DNA of 64,000 bases from FEN-1219 sp963817615 (GTDB taxonomy: Bacteria; Pseudomonadota; Gammaproteobacteria; Steroidobacterales; Rariloculaceae): contig CAWFPH010000002.1 of assembly GCA_963817615.1 (NCBI GenBank), positions 1,612,001 through 1,676,000 of the forward strand, written 5' to 3'. Made by a program: the position numbers and the translations under genes. Of the stretch, positions 16,098-24,787 are shown piece after piece. Below the pieces are notes generated by a model. It saw only the letters and a program-made list of their open reading frames with translations, was not told where the DNA came from and ran no database searches. Numbering within the stretch: the first letter of the stretch is position 1; each line of letters starts with the position of its first letter.

Positions 16098-17132
16098 ATG
16101 AAAGCACTACTGGCAGCGGCTACGTTCGGGCTCGGCATCATGCCGTTTGCGGCGAGTGCACATCACAGCGCCGCAGCCTGGTTCGATCAAAGCCAAATTC
16201 AAGAAGTGGACGGCACGGTGACCGAGGTGAAATGGGAGAACCCGCACATCAAGTTCCTCGTGCGCGCGTCCGATGCCACCGGCAAGGAAGTCATTTGGGA
16301 CATGGAGACGTTTTCCATGGCCGGCATCAGCCGCTGGGGCATTACCGCGAACATGATCAAGGTCGGCGACCACGTGCGCATGGCCGGCAACCCGTCGCGG
16401 CGCGGCCTCGACAACATGTTCATCCGGAACATTCTGCTGCCGAACGGCGACGAGATCGCGCTCGGCAGCCAACCGCGTTGGTCGAAGAACGTGTTGCTCG
16501 CGAGTGAGATCGTCAATGCGAAAGACGGCGACGGCTCGCATCCCGAGCTCGGCATCTTCCGCGTCTGGAGCACGGGGGCGGGCACGGCCATGATCTTCCC
16601 CGAGGACGTCGACCACGGCTACGACTTGAACAAGTACCCGTTGACCGCTGCCGCCAAGGCGGCCGTCGCCGCGTACGACTACGCGGCGCAGGACCCGACG
16701 AATGGCTGCGCGCCGAAGGGCATGCCGCTGATCATGGAGGAGCCGTACCCGCTCGAGTTCAGCCGGCAAGGCGACGACCTCGTGCTGCGGCTCGAGGAGT
16801 ACGACACCACGCGGCTCATTCACATGGGCCGCGACGCGACCGCGGCCGCGCAGCCGGAGTCGCGCCTCGGGGTCTCGATCGGCCGCTGGGACGGCCGCGA
16901 TCTCGTCGTCACGACGACGAAGATCAGCTCCGGCGCGTTCGACAGCGTCGGCATCCCGCTGAGCAGGGAGGCGGAGCTCGTCGAGCGCTTCTCGCCGAGC
17001 GCGGACGGCGCTCGCTTGGAGTACTCGATGAAGGTTACTGACCCCGCGACGTTCACCCGCCCCGTCGATCTCGGCAAGCACTGGATTTGGGTGCCGAGCG
17101 TGAACGTTCAGCGCTTCGCGTGTCACGATTGA
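16098..17132 (+). CDS. DUF6152-GVW fusion protein, second copy
   Basis: This 344-residue protein has a signal peptide ending 'FAASA', then a DUF6152 domain beginning 'HHSAAAWFD' with 'VKWENPHIKFLV' and 'AGISRWGITANMIKVGDHVRM'. The second half resembles the GVW C-terminal region: 'GCAPKGMPLIM', 'YPLEFSRQGDDLVLRLEEYD', 'GVSIGRWDGRDLVVTTT', 'AELVERFSPSADG', 'KVTDPATFTRPV', 'QRFACHD'. It has the same layout as the gene at 7419, so the fusion is not an assembly accident. The start is ATG 16098 behind AGGGGGGAG. It is separated from the ankyrin operon by 260 bp in which I see no gene. Confidence 0.8.
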   Translation: MKALLAAATFGLGIMPFAASAHHSAAAWFDQSQIQEVDGTVTEVKWENPHIKFLVRASDATGKEVIWDMETFSMAGISRWGITANMIKVGDHVRMAGNPSRRGLDNMFIRNILLPNGDEIALGSQPRWSKNVLLASEIVNAKDGDGSHPELGIFRVWSTGAGTAMIFPEDVDHGYDLNKYPLTAAAKAAVAAYDYAAQDPTNGCAPKGMPLIMEEPYPLEFSRQGDDLVLRLEEYDTTRLIHMGRDATAAAQPESRLGVSIGRWDGRDLVVTTTKISSGAFDSVGIPLSREAELVERFSPSADGARLEYSMKVTDPATFTRPVDLGKHWIWVPSVNVQRFACHD

Positions 17133-17235
17133 TCGCAACGGCGAAGCTCGAGGCTTTCCGTCCGCTCGTCGACGCGGTGGTAGTCGCCGCGGCGGAGGAA
17201 TTAGACTGTGCTCTGCTCGAGAGGGTGCAGCCAAA

Positions 17236-18111
17236 ATGACGTGGGGACCGAGCCCGGCCCTCGCCGCGGGACGACGGTCGATTCACGACTTTCGCGTCGT
17301 CGCGGCGAACCTCGACCACCCGGAGTGCGTCAACCTAGGACCTGACGGCAAGCTCTACGCCGGCAGCGAGGACGGGCGCATGTTCCGGATCGACCCGGTG
17401 AGCGGCGCGGCCGCCGTCGCCGGCACGGTGACGGGCGGCATCGGCGGCCTCTGCCTCGACGCGGGCGGCGCGATGTACGAGTGCAACTACGGTGAGCCCG
17501 CGGTGAACCGCATCGCCGCCGACGGCACGGCTTCGGTGCACTCGCGCGGGCCGGCCGAGGCGCGCGCGATTCTGCCGAATTACCCGTGCTTCGATGAGCG
17601 CGGCAACTTGTGGTTCAGCGATTCGGGCGGCTATTACAAGCCGAATGGCCGCCTCATGGTCGTGCGCCCCGACGGGCGAACCGAGCTCGCGTCGGGCAGC
17701 CAACTGCAGTTCCCGAACGGTCTCGCGCTCGACGAGAGCGGGCGTTGGCTGTATGTCGTGATGAGCACGGCCGCGTCGATCGTGCGCTTTCCGGTCGACG
17801 GCGACCGGCTCGGCGAGCCGGAGACGTGGGTCACGCTGCCCGGGACGGTGCCGGACGGCATCGCGTTCTCGGCGTCCGGCAATCTCTACGTCGCATGCTA
17901 CGTGCCCGATGCGATCCTGATCGTCGATCCGCAACGGCGCGTGTCGGTGCTCGCGCACGACGCGGGCGCCGACGTGCTGAGCCGGCCGACCAACTGCTGC
18001 TTCGGCCGCGACACGACGCTGTACGTCTCGAACCTCGGCGGGTTCACGGTCATGGCGGTCGACGTCGGCGAGAAAGGCTTGCCGCTGCGCTACCCGAGAC
18101 TGCCGGCATGA
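17236..18111 (+). CDS. SMP-30/gluconolactonase-family sugar lactonase
   Basis: This 291-residue six-bladed propeller has the family's metal-binding residues in context: Glu in 'LDHPECVNLGPDG', Asn in 'LQFPNGLALDESG' and Asp in 'GTVPDGIAFSASG'. It would open an aldonolactone to the sugar acid in the cytoplasm (no signal peptide). It is the first gene of a five-gene cluster whose next genes are a sugar-acid dehydratase, a dehydrogenase, a keto-deoxy-sugar kinase and an aldolase. That context supports the lactonase role. Its stop codon overlaps the next start (ATGA). Confidence 0.85.
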   Translation: MTWGPSPALAAGRRSIHDFRVVAANLDHPECVNLGPDGKLYAGSEDGRMFRIDPVSGAAAVAGTVTGGIGGLCLDAGGAMYECNYGEPAVNRIAADGTASVHSRGPAEARAILPNYPCFDERGNLWFSDSGGYYKPNGRLMVVRPDGRTELASGSQLQFPNGLALDESGRWLYVVMSTAASIVRFPVDGDRLGEPETWVTLPGTVPDGIAFSASGNLYVACYVPDAILIVDPQRRVSVLAHDAGADVLSRPTNCCFGRDTTLYVSNLGGFTVMAVDVGEKGLPLRYPRLPA

Positions 18112-19259
18112 AGGTCACGTCGCTCGAGACGACGATCGTGAGCGTGCCGTACCGCCATCGCGAGGTGAGTGCGCGCGTGCGCCGCGACGGTGTGACCGAC
18201 GTGCTCGTCGCGATCGGCACCGACACCGGTCTGACCGGATGGGGCGAGAGCTGCAGCGGCGCGGACGTCGTGTCGGTCGAGGCGGCGATCGAAGCGATGG
18301 CGCCGTTCGTGCTCGGCCGCGACCCGTGGGCGCTCGAGGCGATCGCCGACGACGTTTATGGCACGGGCCTCTGGGACTACCGGCCGATGACCGCGAGCTT
18401 CGCGTTCTCGGGCATCGACATGGCACTCCTGGATCTTTGCGGTAAGGCTTGCGGGCAGCCGCTCTACAACTTGTTCGGCGGCTTGCGCCGCGACAGCGTC
18501 GACTACTTCTGCTATCTCTCGGCGGGCGAGCCCGGTGACGTGGCGGCGCAATGCCGCGCCGGCCTCGAGCGCGGCTATACCGTGTTCTATTTGAAGGTGG
18601 GCATCGATTTTCCGTCCGAGCTCGCGCTCGTCGAGACGATCCGCAAAACGATCGGTCCCGAGCGCAAGATTCGAGTCGACGCGAACGGCCGCTGGTCGGT
18701 GAACGAGGCGCTGCGCAATCTCGCCGAGCTCGACCGCTTCCGCATCGACTTCGCCGAGCAACCGGTGCCGCCGGATCCGGTGCGCAACATGGCCGAGCTG
18801 CGGGCCCGCACGCCGGTCGCGCTGTGCGCGAACGAGGGCCTGTGGCGGGTCGGCGACTGCTGGGAGGTGATCCGCAGCCGCGCGGCCGACGTGCTCTGCT
18901 TCAGCTCGGCCTGGGTAGGCTCCCTCGCGCAGTTTTCGCGACTGTCGCACGCCGCGCACGTCGAAGGCCTGAAGGTCTGCAAGCACACGCACGGTGAGCT
19001 CGGCATCGCGGCGGCCGCGCATCAACACGTGCTGCTCACGCTGCCGAACATCGTCGACGGCCACCAGCAGACCGCGGCGATCATGGAGGACGATGTGCTC
19101 GCGGAGCCGCTGGCGATCGCGGCCGGCCCGACCTGGGGCGTGCCCGTGGGCGACGGCCTCGGCATCCGCGTCGACGAGGCGAAGGTGCGCAAGTATCACG
19201 AGCACTATCGCGCGCACGGGCCGTTCCTGCCTTACCAGCCGAGCGACATCGGCCGCTGA
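18108..19259 (+). CDS. Enolase-superfamily sugar-acid dehydratase (galactonate-type)
   Basis: This 383-residue member of the mandelate racemase/muconate lactonising group has metal ligands at Asp191 ('RVDANGRW'), Glu217 ('DFAEQP') and Glu243 ('CANEGLW'). A lysine sits at 163 in 'FYLKVGID', and His-x-His (293, 295) in 'CKHTHGELG'. The first Lys of a KxK motif is replaced by Tyr161, as in dehydratases that use a single acid/base Lys or His. It should convert an aldonate such as galactonate to the 2-keto-3-deoxy acid, which fits the DgoK and DgoA genes downstream. The exact sugar acid is not determined. Confidence 0.85.
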   Translation: MKVTSLETTIVSVPYRHREVSARVRRDGVTDVLVAIGTDTGLTGWGESCSGADVVSVEAAIEAMAPFVLGRDPWALEAIADDVYGTGLWDYRPMTASFAFSGIDMALLDLCGKACGQPLYNLFGGLRRDSVDYFCYLSAGEPGDVAAQCRAGLERGYTVFYLKVGIDFPSELALVETIRKTIGPERKIRVDANGRWSVNEALRNLAELDRFRIDFAEQPVPPDPVRNMAELRARTPVALCANEGLWRVGDCWEVIRSRAADVLCFSSAWVGSLAQFSRLSHAAHVEGLKVCKHTHGELGIAAAAHQHVLLTLPNIVDGHQQTAAIMEDDVLAEPLAIAAGPTWGVPVGDGLGIRVDEAKVRKYHEHYRAHGPFLPYQPSDIGR

Positions 19260-19265
19260 GGACTC

Positions 19266-20084
19266 ATGGCGATGGCGCGCCTCGAAGACCAAGTCGCGAT
19301 CGTCACCGGTGCCGGCTCGGGTCTCGGCCGCGCGGGCGCACAGCTCTTCGCGCGCGAAGGCGCGCGCGTCGCGGTCGCCGACGTCGACCGCACGCGCGGC
19401 GAGGCGGTCGCGGCCGGCATCCGCGCGGCGGGCGGTGACGCGGTCTGCGTGCCGTGCGACGTGCGCGACTCCGCGAGCGTGCAGGCTATGGTCGACGCGA
19501 CCGTCGCACGCTGGGGCCGCCTCGACGTGCTCTACCACAACGCGATCGACGTCGCGTTCGTGAACCGCGAGGACCGCTGCGTCGTCGATCTACCCGAGGC
19601 CGTCTGGGACGAGATGCAGCGCTTGGCGCTCACGGGCACGTTCCTCTGCGCGAAGTACGCGGCGCTTGCCATGCGCGCCCACCGACGCGGCTCGATCGTG
19701 CTCACGGCAACGGTCGATGCGCTGATCGGCCAGGCCGATCTCGACGCGTACACGGCGGCCAAGGGCGGCGTAGTCGCGATGACGCGCTCGATGGCCGCGG
19801 GCCTCGCACGCGACGGTATCCGCGTGAACACGCTGTGCCCAGGCTTCGTCGCGACCGAAAGCCAGATGGCGTGGCTCGCCGACGAGACTGCGCGCCGTGC
19901 GGTCGAGCAGATGCACCTGCTGCCGTTGCCGACGCCCGAGGACATCGCGCCGTTCGCGCTGTTCCTCGCGTCGGACGAGGCGCGTTGCGTCACGGGCGGA
20001 ATTTTCCCGGTCGACGCCGGCTACAGCGCGTTCAAGGGCGGCGCGAACGTGATGCAGGCGATCCAGGGCGGCTACGGCTCCTGA
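19266..20084 (+). CDS. SDR-family NAD(P)-dependent dehydrogenase
   Basis: This 272-residue classical short-chain dehydrogenase has the nucleotide motif TGAGSGLG (residues 14-21) and Asp40 after beta-2, which favours NAD. The active-site Tyr162 and Lys166 are in 'AYTAAK'. The usual catalytic Ser, 13 residues before the Tyr, is Thr149 here, and the NNAG motif reads 'YHNAID'. In this cluster it most likely oxidises the aldose to its lactone, the step before the SMP-30 lactonase (inference). It begins 6 bp after the dehydratase. Confidence 0.85.
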   Translation: MAMARLEDQVAIVTGAGSGLGRAGAQLFAREGARVAVADVDRTRGEAVAAGIRAAGGDAVCVPCDVRDSASVQAMVDATVARWGRLDVLYHNAIDVAFVNREDRCVVDLPEAVWDEMQRLALTGTFLCAKYAALAMRAHRRGSIVLTATVDALIGQADLDAYTAAKGGVVAMTRSMAAGLARDGIRVNTLCPGFVATESQMAWLADETARRAVEQMHLLPLPTPEDIAPFALFLASDEARCVTGGIFPVDAGYSAFKGGANVMQAIQGGYGS

Positions 20085-20122
20085 GCGCGTGGCGCTCGGC
20101 GGCTGCGCGCGCTTCCATTCCC

Positions 20123-21148
20123 ATGACCGGCACATCGCAGAGGCAGCCTTCCGAAGATCCGGTGCTGCTCGCGCTCGATTGGGGCACGTCGAATCTACGC
20201 GCTTATCTGCTGAGCGCGACGGGCGCCGTCCTCGACGTGCGCCACGCGGCGCACGGCATCCTCCGTTTGCCGGCGCCGCGTGATGCGGGAGGATTCGAGC
20301 GGGCCTTCGCCGAGATCGCGGGCGATTGGCTCCTGAGCCATCCGACCCTGCGCGTCGTCGCCGGCGGCATGGTCGGCAGCGCGCAAGGGTGGATCGAAGC
20401 GCCGTACGCGCGCGCGCCTGCCGATGTGCGGACGCTCGCCGCGCACTGCGCGTGCGTGCGAAGCGGCGTCGGGCCGGACGTGCTCATCGCTCCGGGCGTG
20501 CTGTTCGACGCCCCGGATCGAGCGCCGGACGTGATGCGCGGCGAAGAGATCAAGATCGCGGGAGCCGTCGCTGCCGAGCCGTCGCTCGCGCAGCGCACGT
20601 GCTTCGTGCTGCCGGGCACGCATTCCAAATGGGTGCTCGTGGAAGAACGGCGGATCGTGCGCTTTGCAACGTACATGACCGGCGAGCTCTACGCGGTGCT
20701 GCGCGAGCACTCGATTCTCGGCCGACTGATGTCGACGGAACCGGCCGATTCGACCGCCGCGGAGCTCGGCTTCTCCGAGGGCCTGGAGGCCGCTCGCGAA
20801 AGCTCGCCGGGCGATCTGCCCCATCAGCTCTTCGCCACTCGCACGCTCGGCCTCAGCGGCCGCCTACCGCGGGACGCGCTCGCCGATTATCTGTCGGGAT
20901 TGCTCGTCGGACACGAGCTCGTCTCCGCGCTCGCGGCTGCGAAAGCGGCGCGTGACGCGGGCGCGCCGCTCGTGCTGATCGGCGATACCGCGCTCTGTCG
21001 ACGCTATGCGCGCGCACTGCGACGTTTCGGCGCTGCCGTGGACGCGGCGCTCGATGACACCCAAATCGTGCCACGCGGATTATGGGAGCTCGCTCGTGCG
21101 GCGGGACTCCTCGCTCAGGCGCAACCGGGGAGATCGCCTCATGCCTGA
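20123..21148 (+). CDS. dgoK: 2-dehydro-3-deoxygalactonokinase
   Basis: This 341-residue sugar kinase of the DgoK family has the N-terminal phosphate loop 'ALDWGTSNLRAYLL', then 'GGMVGSAQGWIEAPY', 'FVLPGTHSKWVLVEERRIV' and 'TYMTGELYAVLREHSIL', all landmark segments of DgoK. It phosphorylates 2-keto-3-deoxygalactonate with ATP in the De Ley-Doudoroff pathway. I chose ATG 20123 by family length. Its last eight bases overlap the aldolase gene, so the two are coupled. Confidence 0.9.
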   Translation: MTGTSQRQPSEDPVLLALDWGTSNLRAYLLSATGAVLDVRHAAHGILRLPAPRDAGGFERAFAEIAGDWLLSHPTLRVVAGGMVGSAQGWIEAPYARAPADVRTLAAHCACVRSGVGPDVLIAPGVLFDAPDRAPDVMRGEEIKIAGAVAAEPSLAQRTCFVLPGTHSKWVLVEERRIVRFATYMTGELYAVLREHSILGRLMSTEPADSTAAELGFSEGLEAARESSPGDLPHQLFATRTLGLSGRLPRDALADYLSGLLVGHELVSALAAAKAARDAGAPLVLIGDTALCRRYARALRRFGAAVDAALDDTQIVPRGLWELARAAGLLAQAQPGRSPHA

Positions 21149-21785
21149 GATTCACGCTCGCTTCGAAGCCGCGCTGCGATCGCTACCGCTAATCGCGATT
21201 CTGCGCGGCATCAAGCCGCTCGAAGCGGAGTCGGTCGCCGTCGCATTGCATGCAGCGGGGTTCCGCTTGATCGAGGTTCCGCTGAACTCGCCCGAGCCGT
21301 TCGAAAGCATCGCGCGAATGAGGCAGGCCCTGCCTTCCGACGCGGTCGTCGGTGCGGGCACCGTGCTGCGGGCCGGCGACGTGGAACGTGTCAAGGCGGT
21401 CGGCGGCGAGCTGATCGTGATGCCGCACTCGGATCGAGACGTGATCCGCGCCGCCGCGTCGGCGGGGCTCGCGTGCGTGCCCGGCGTCGCGACTCCGACG
21501 GAAGCGTTCGCAGCGCTCGCCGCCGGTGCGGACGCCCTCAAGCTGTTTCCGGCCGAGCTGATCTCGCCGCGCGTGGTGAAGGCGCTGCGCGCGGTGCTGC
21601 CGGCCGCATCGCAGCTGTTTGCGGTCGGCGGCATCACGGTCGACACGATGACCGAATACGTGCGCGCGGGCGCGAGCGGATTCGGGCTGGGCTCGGGGCT
21701 CTATACGCCCGGCGCCTCGGCCGATCAGGTCGGTGAGCGCGCGCGGCGCTTCACCGCTGCGTGGCGGGCTATCGCGGCGCCGTGA
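21141..21785 (+). CDS. dgoA: 2-dehydro-3-deoxy-6-phosphogalactonate aldolase
   Basis: This 214-residue class I KDPG/KDPGal aldolase has the catalytic Lys134 in 'ALKLFPAEL'. Glu45 is in 'RLIEVPLNSPEPFESI' and Arg22 in 'AILRGIKP'; the 'LNSP' segment is the form typical of the galactonate enzyme. It cleaves the phosphorylated keto-deoxy acid to pyruvate and glyceraldehyde 3-phosphate. It overlaps the dgoK stop by 8 bp and ends the five-gene operon. Confidence 0.9.
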   Translation: MPEIHARFEAALRSLPLIAILRGIKPLEAESVAVALHAAGFRLIEVPLNSPEPFESIARMRQALPSDAVVGAGTVLRAGDVERVKAVGGELIVMPHSDRDVIRAAASAGLACVPGVATPTEAFAALAAGADALKLFPAELISPRVVKALRAVLPAASQLFAVGGITVDTMTEYVRAGASGFGLGSGLYTPGASADQVGERARRFTAAWRAIAAP

Positions 21786-21845
21786 GCCCGTGGCGGCCGC
21801 GCGATGCTGTCGGGAGGGCCCAATCGATGTTGGCACGCCTAATGC

Positions 21846-22811
21846 ATGACGGGGCAATCGCCAGCGGCGTTCATGCGGGTCGTGATGCAGCCGGTCTTGC
21901 TCGAGAGGTGGAGGTCCCAGCGCGACGAAAGGCGTGCCCGCCGAGCGTTCGCCTGCGGCGCGCTGCTGTCGTCGCTGCTCTTCTCGGGGTTCGCGTCCAA
22001 TGCCTCCGCGCAAACGCGCGTGCGGCCGGCGCTCACGTCGGCGAGCCCCGGCCGCGCCAAACCGGCGTCCTACGCCGTCTTCGGCAAGCGCTACCACGTG
22101 CTCGCGTCGAGCGACGACTACCGCGAGAGCGGTATCGCCTCCTGGTACGGCGGCGACTTCGACGGCCGCCCGACCGCGAGCGGTGAAACCTACGACATGG
22201 ACGCAATGACGGCCGCGCACAAGACGCTGCCGATTCCGAGCTGGGTCGAGGTCACGAACTTGAGCAACGGCAAGCGCGTGACGGTCAAGATCAACGACCG
22301 CGGGCCGTTCGTCGGCAAGCGGCTGATCGATCTCTCTCGCGCTGCGGCGCGCGCGCTCGACATCGTCCCGGCCGGGACCGCGCGCGTCGAGGTTCGCGCG
22401 CTTGCCGGACCGCCGCAGCAGCAGGCGACGGTGCGACGCCGTGTCGAGCGAATCGAAACGCCAACGAAGATCACCCGCGAACCGGCCGTCGTGCAGCCGG
22501 CCGCGACAACGACATTACGACACGATTATTCGCCCCCCCACGGGAGCATCGCGGCGTCGCGGCCGGCGCAAAGCGAGAGGTTGTTCGCTCAAGTCGGGAA
22601 GTTCACGTCGCGCGAGGATGCGGTCCAGCTCGTCGACAGGTTGAAGGCACACGGCTTCGTCAACGCGTTCGTGGTGACCGAAGATCGCCGCCGCAGATCG
22701 TTGCATCGGATTCGGGTCGGACCGCTATTCGACGCGACGGAGGTCGACCGTGTGAGCGACCGGCTGCGCGAGCTCGGCGCCAGACGCTCGCGCGAGGTCA
22801 CGATGCCTTAG
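21846..22811 (+). CDS. rlpA: RlpA-family septal lytic transglycosylase with SPOR domain
   Basis: This 321-residue protein has an uncleaved or long signal segment (about residues 33-56), then a double-psi beta-barrel RlpA domain: 'ESGIASWYGGDFDGRPTASGETYD', split as the catalytic surface, followed by 'MTAAHKTLPIPSWVEVTNL' and 'VKINDRGPF'. A proline-rich linker follows, then a SPOR domain at about 250-315 ('FAQVGKFTSREDAVQLVDRL', 'LHRIRVGPL'). It cuts peptidoglycan strands lacking stem peptides at the division septum. It is unrelated to the sugar operon upstream and probably has its own promoter in the 60-bp gap. Confidence 0.85.
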   Translation: MTGQSPAAFMRVVMQPVLLERWRSQRDERRARRAFACGALLSSLLFSGFASNASAQTRVRPALTSASPGRAKPASYAVFGKRYHVLASSDDYRESGIASWYGGDFDGRPTASGETYDMDAMTAAHKTLPIPSWVEVTNLSNGKRVTVKINDRGPFVGKRLIDLSRAAARALDIVPAGTARVEVRALAGPPQQQATVRRRVERIETPTKITREPAVVQPAATTTLRHDYSPPHGSIAASRPAQSERLFAQVGKFTSREDAVQLVDRLKAHGFVNAFVVTEDRRRRSLHRIRVGPLFDATEVDRVSDRLRELGARRSREVTMP

Positions 22812-22839
22812 TCCGTGAACGACGTGCGGCTTCGGGGCC

Positions 22840-22856
22840 GCTCGGCGATGCCGAGC
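22840..22856. terminator. Possible bidirectional terminator between rlpA and sulfotransferase
   Basis: A perfect 7-bp hairpin, GCTCGGC (22840-22846) with GCCGAGC (22850-22856), lies between two convergent genes. It lacks a long U tract on either strand, so efficiency is doubtful. Confidence 0.4.
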
Positions 22857-22887
22857 TTAGCGACCTACCGGTCGAGCCTTTGCGTTG

Positions 22888-23583
22888 TCAGTCGGCGAAC
22901 GCTTTCTTGTTGAGCTCGTCGATGTATTGTCGCGCGAACTTCTCGGCAGCCTCGGGATCGGGGGGTACGCCGCCGTGCTCGTCCGATGCCTGGCCGAGCT
23001 CGTCGCGGCTGTTGACCCGCGGGAACGGGACTTTGGGGACCGGAACGCCCAAAAATTCGCAGAGCGGCTTCCAGCCTCTCTTCGGCTCGAATACGAGCAG
23101 CCTTTCGGGCGGCAGCGCGTCCGCTACTTCCTGGTTCCGACGCGTGAACCAGCCGGTCATGAAAGCGCGGTCGTTCTTTCTTCCGGCGAAGGCGTTCAAG
23201 GCGACGCCTTGCAGCAGCGCGCCGAAGGGCGAGTCGTGCGTCTGTGCATTCATGCGCTCGGAGAAGATGGTTTCCGTCACGGAGTCGAACCAGCTGTCGG
23301 GATCCCGAACGGTCAGGATCACCTTGGCCTCGGGGTAGTGCTCGGCGAGCTCCCGCCAGTAAGTGCAGGCGGGATAGTCCGTGGTCGACTGATAACCTTC
23401 GAATATCGTCTCCCAATCGGGTTTGCCCGCCACGACATCGAGCCAGAGCGGAATGTTGCGTCGCGCGCCGGCCAGCACTTCGGACATGTGGTAGCACGGC
23501 CCGATCCCTAGATGCTCGAGCGCGAACTTCATCGAGAATGTCGCGGTGCGGCCAAGACCCGCTCCGATCACCTTCAACGCCAT
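22888..23583 (-). CDS. Sulfotransferase-family protein
   Basis: This 231-residue protein is of the Sulfotransfer_4 type. The PAPS-binding loop is 'GAGLGRTATFSMKFALEHLG' (residues 7-26), with the second motif 'AKVILTVRDPDSWFDSV' carrying the Arg and Ser that bind the 3'-phosphate. The tail has 'LLVFEPKRGWKPLCEFLGVPVP', also typical. It would transfer sulfate from PAPS to an unknown acceptor. The ATG at 23583 was chosen because the family starts right before 'LKVIGAGLGRT'. No sulfate-activation genes are nearby. Confidence 0.8.
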   Translation of the reverse strand: MALKVIGAGLGRTATFSMKFALEHLGIGPCYHMSEVLAGARRNIPLWLDVVAGKPDWETIFEGYQSTTDYPACTYWRELAEHYPEAKVILTVRDPDSWFDSVTETIFSERMNAQTHDSPFGALLQGVALNAFAGRKNDRAFMTGWFTRRNQEVADALPPERLLVFEPKRGWKPLCEFLGVPVPKVPFPRVNSRDELGQASDEHGGVPPDPEAAEKFARQYIDELNKKAFAD

Positions 23584-23754
23584 TGACCATCCCCCGCCCG
23601 CGTTCCGGCGTAGCGTGAACGCGTAGCCGCGGCGCGTCAACGGGAATGCACTCGCAGGCATGCGACATGATCGAATGCGCCGCTGCACGACGCCGCAGGC
23701 CCATTCGACGAGGCCGGCCGCTTGACGGCGCCGAAACCGCATCGGTTCTGCGGA

Positions 23755-24678
23755 TCAGAGCCTCCGGAACAGGTCCGCGATCTTGCCCTTCAGCCACTGA
23801 TGCGGCGCCGATCTCTGCACTCGCCGATGACTGACCAGGCAATAGGAGAGCTCGAACGGCGGGGTGTAGGTGTTTCGCAGCGGCTTGAATGCGAGCTCGC
23901 GCGTCGCGAGCCCGTTCAGCAGACCGCCGGCCGGCAGCAGACAATCGGTGTGCGAAACGGTCGCCAGCGCAGCCGTCAAATTATCCGTCTCGTACGTGGC
24001 CGGCCACACTTGGGTCAACGGCGGTTGGCCGGCGTGCGGCTGGAACATGATGAATCGTTCCATGTCCGGCACGCGCAGTGCGATGCGCGGATAGCGCAAC
24101 AGGTCCTCGCGCTGCCACTGCTTCTTGCGCAAGGGATGGCCCGTGCGTGCGAGGATCACGGGCGCCTCCGTGTACATCACTTCCGATTCGAACTCCAGCG
24201 GCAGCTCCGAAAACTCGAGCGTCAGCACGAAGTCGATCTCGCCGAGCTCCAAGCCTTGCAGCTGGTGGCCGTACTGACCGAGCACTTTGAGGCGCGCGCC
24301 GGGTGCCTCCTTATTGAGCAGCGTAAGCAAGCGTGGAACGAGCGTGGCGTGCAAGTACTCGTGCGCCACGATCGAGAGCTCGCCCTTCCAAGTGGCCGGA
24401 GCGAAGTCTTCATGGAGGAAGAGGCCGGCCGCCGTCTCGAGCCAGTCGTGCAGGGGCTGCTGCAGGCGCTGCGCGAACGGCGTCGGCACAATGCCTTTCG
24501 ATACACGGAGGAACAGCGGATCGTCGAGCTGCTGGCGCAGGCGGGCCAACGCCTTGCTGATGGCCGACTGGGTCAAGTGCAGCTCGCGGGCCGCCACGGA
24601 AACGCTGCGCGTCTCGAGCAGCACCTGGAGAGTCAGCAGCAGGTTGAGATCCATTCGGGATAGTTGGCGCGTCAACAT
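23755..24678 (-). CDS. LysR-family transcriptional regulator
   Basis: This protein of about 307 residues has a LysR winged helix-turn-helix ('MDLNLLLTLQVLLETRSVSVAA', split, then 'LTQSAISKALARLRQQL' and 'FLRVSKGIVPTPFAQ'). A NodD/LeuO-like substrate domain follows. The start is uncertain: ATG 24678 or ATG 24654 (eight residues shorter, right at 'MDLNLL'), and neither has a strong ribosome site. It is divergent from the 23-codon ORF at 24788, and the two share an AT-rich regulatory region. LysR proteins often control the divergent unit, so the small ORF is the obvious candidate target (inference). Confidence 0.85.
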   Translation of the reverse strand: MLTRQLSRMDLNLLLTLQVLLETRSVSVAARELHLTQSAISKALARLRQQLDDPLFLRVSKGIVPTPFAQRLQQPLHDWLETAAGLFLHEDFAPATWKGELSIVAHEYLHATLVPRLLTLLNKEAPGARLKVLGQYGHQLQGLELGEIDFVLTLEFSELPLEFESEVMYTEAPVILARTGHPLRKKQWQREDLLRYPRIALRVPDMERFIMFQPHAGQPPLTQVWPATYETDNLTAALATVSHTDCLLPAGGLLNGLATRELAFKPLRNTYTPPFELSYCLVSHRRVQRSAPHQWLKGKIADLFRRL

Positions 24679-24697
24679 CGGCAGGGCCACGTATGAA

Positions 24698-24725
24698 TTT
24701 GAATCATGGGTATTCAGAATATATT
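24698..24725 (+). promoter_or_regulatory. Promoter toward the 23-codon ORF
   Basis: TTTGAA (24698-24703), 16 bases and TATATT (24720-24725) fit a sigma-70 promoter pointing at the small ORF, with a leader of about 55 bases. It overlaps the opposing lysR promoter, a common LysR control layout. Confidence 0.5.
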
Positions 24726-24744
24726 TCACTTTCAATCATATCAA
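24716..24744 (-). promoter_or_regulatory. Promoter of the LysR gene
   Basis: On the minus strand, TTGATA (24744-24739), exactly 17 bases and TATTCT (24721-24716) form a plausible sigma-70 promoter. Transcription would begin near 24709, about 30 bases before the ATG at 24678. Confidence 0.5.
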
Positions 24745-24787
24745 TGCCGCTGTATCGTGCTCCCAACGAATTCAAGGAGGATGGGCA

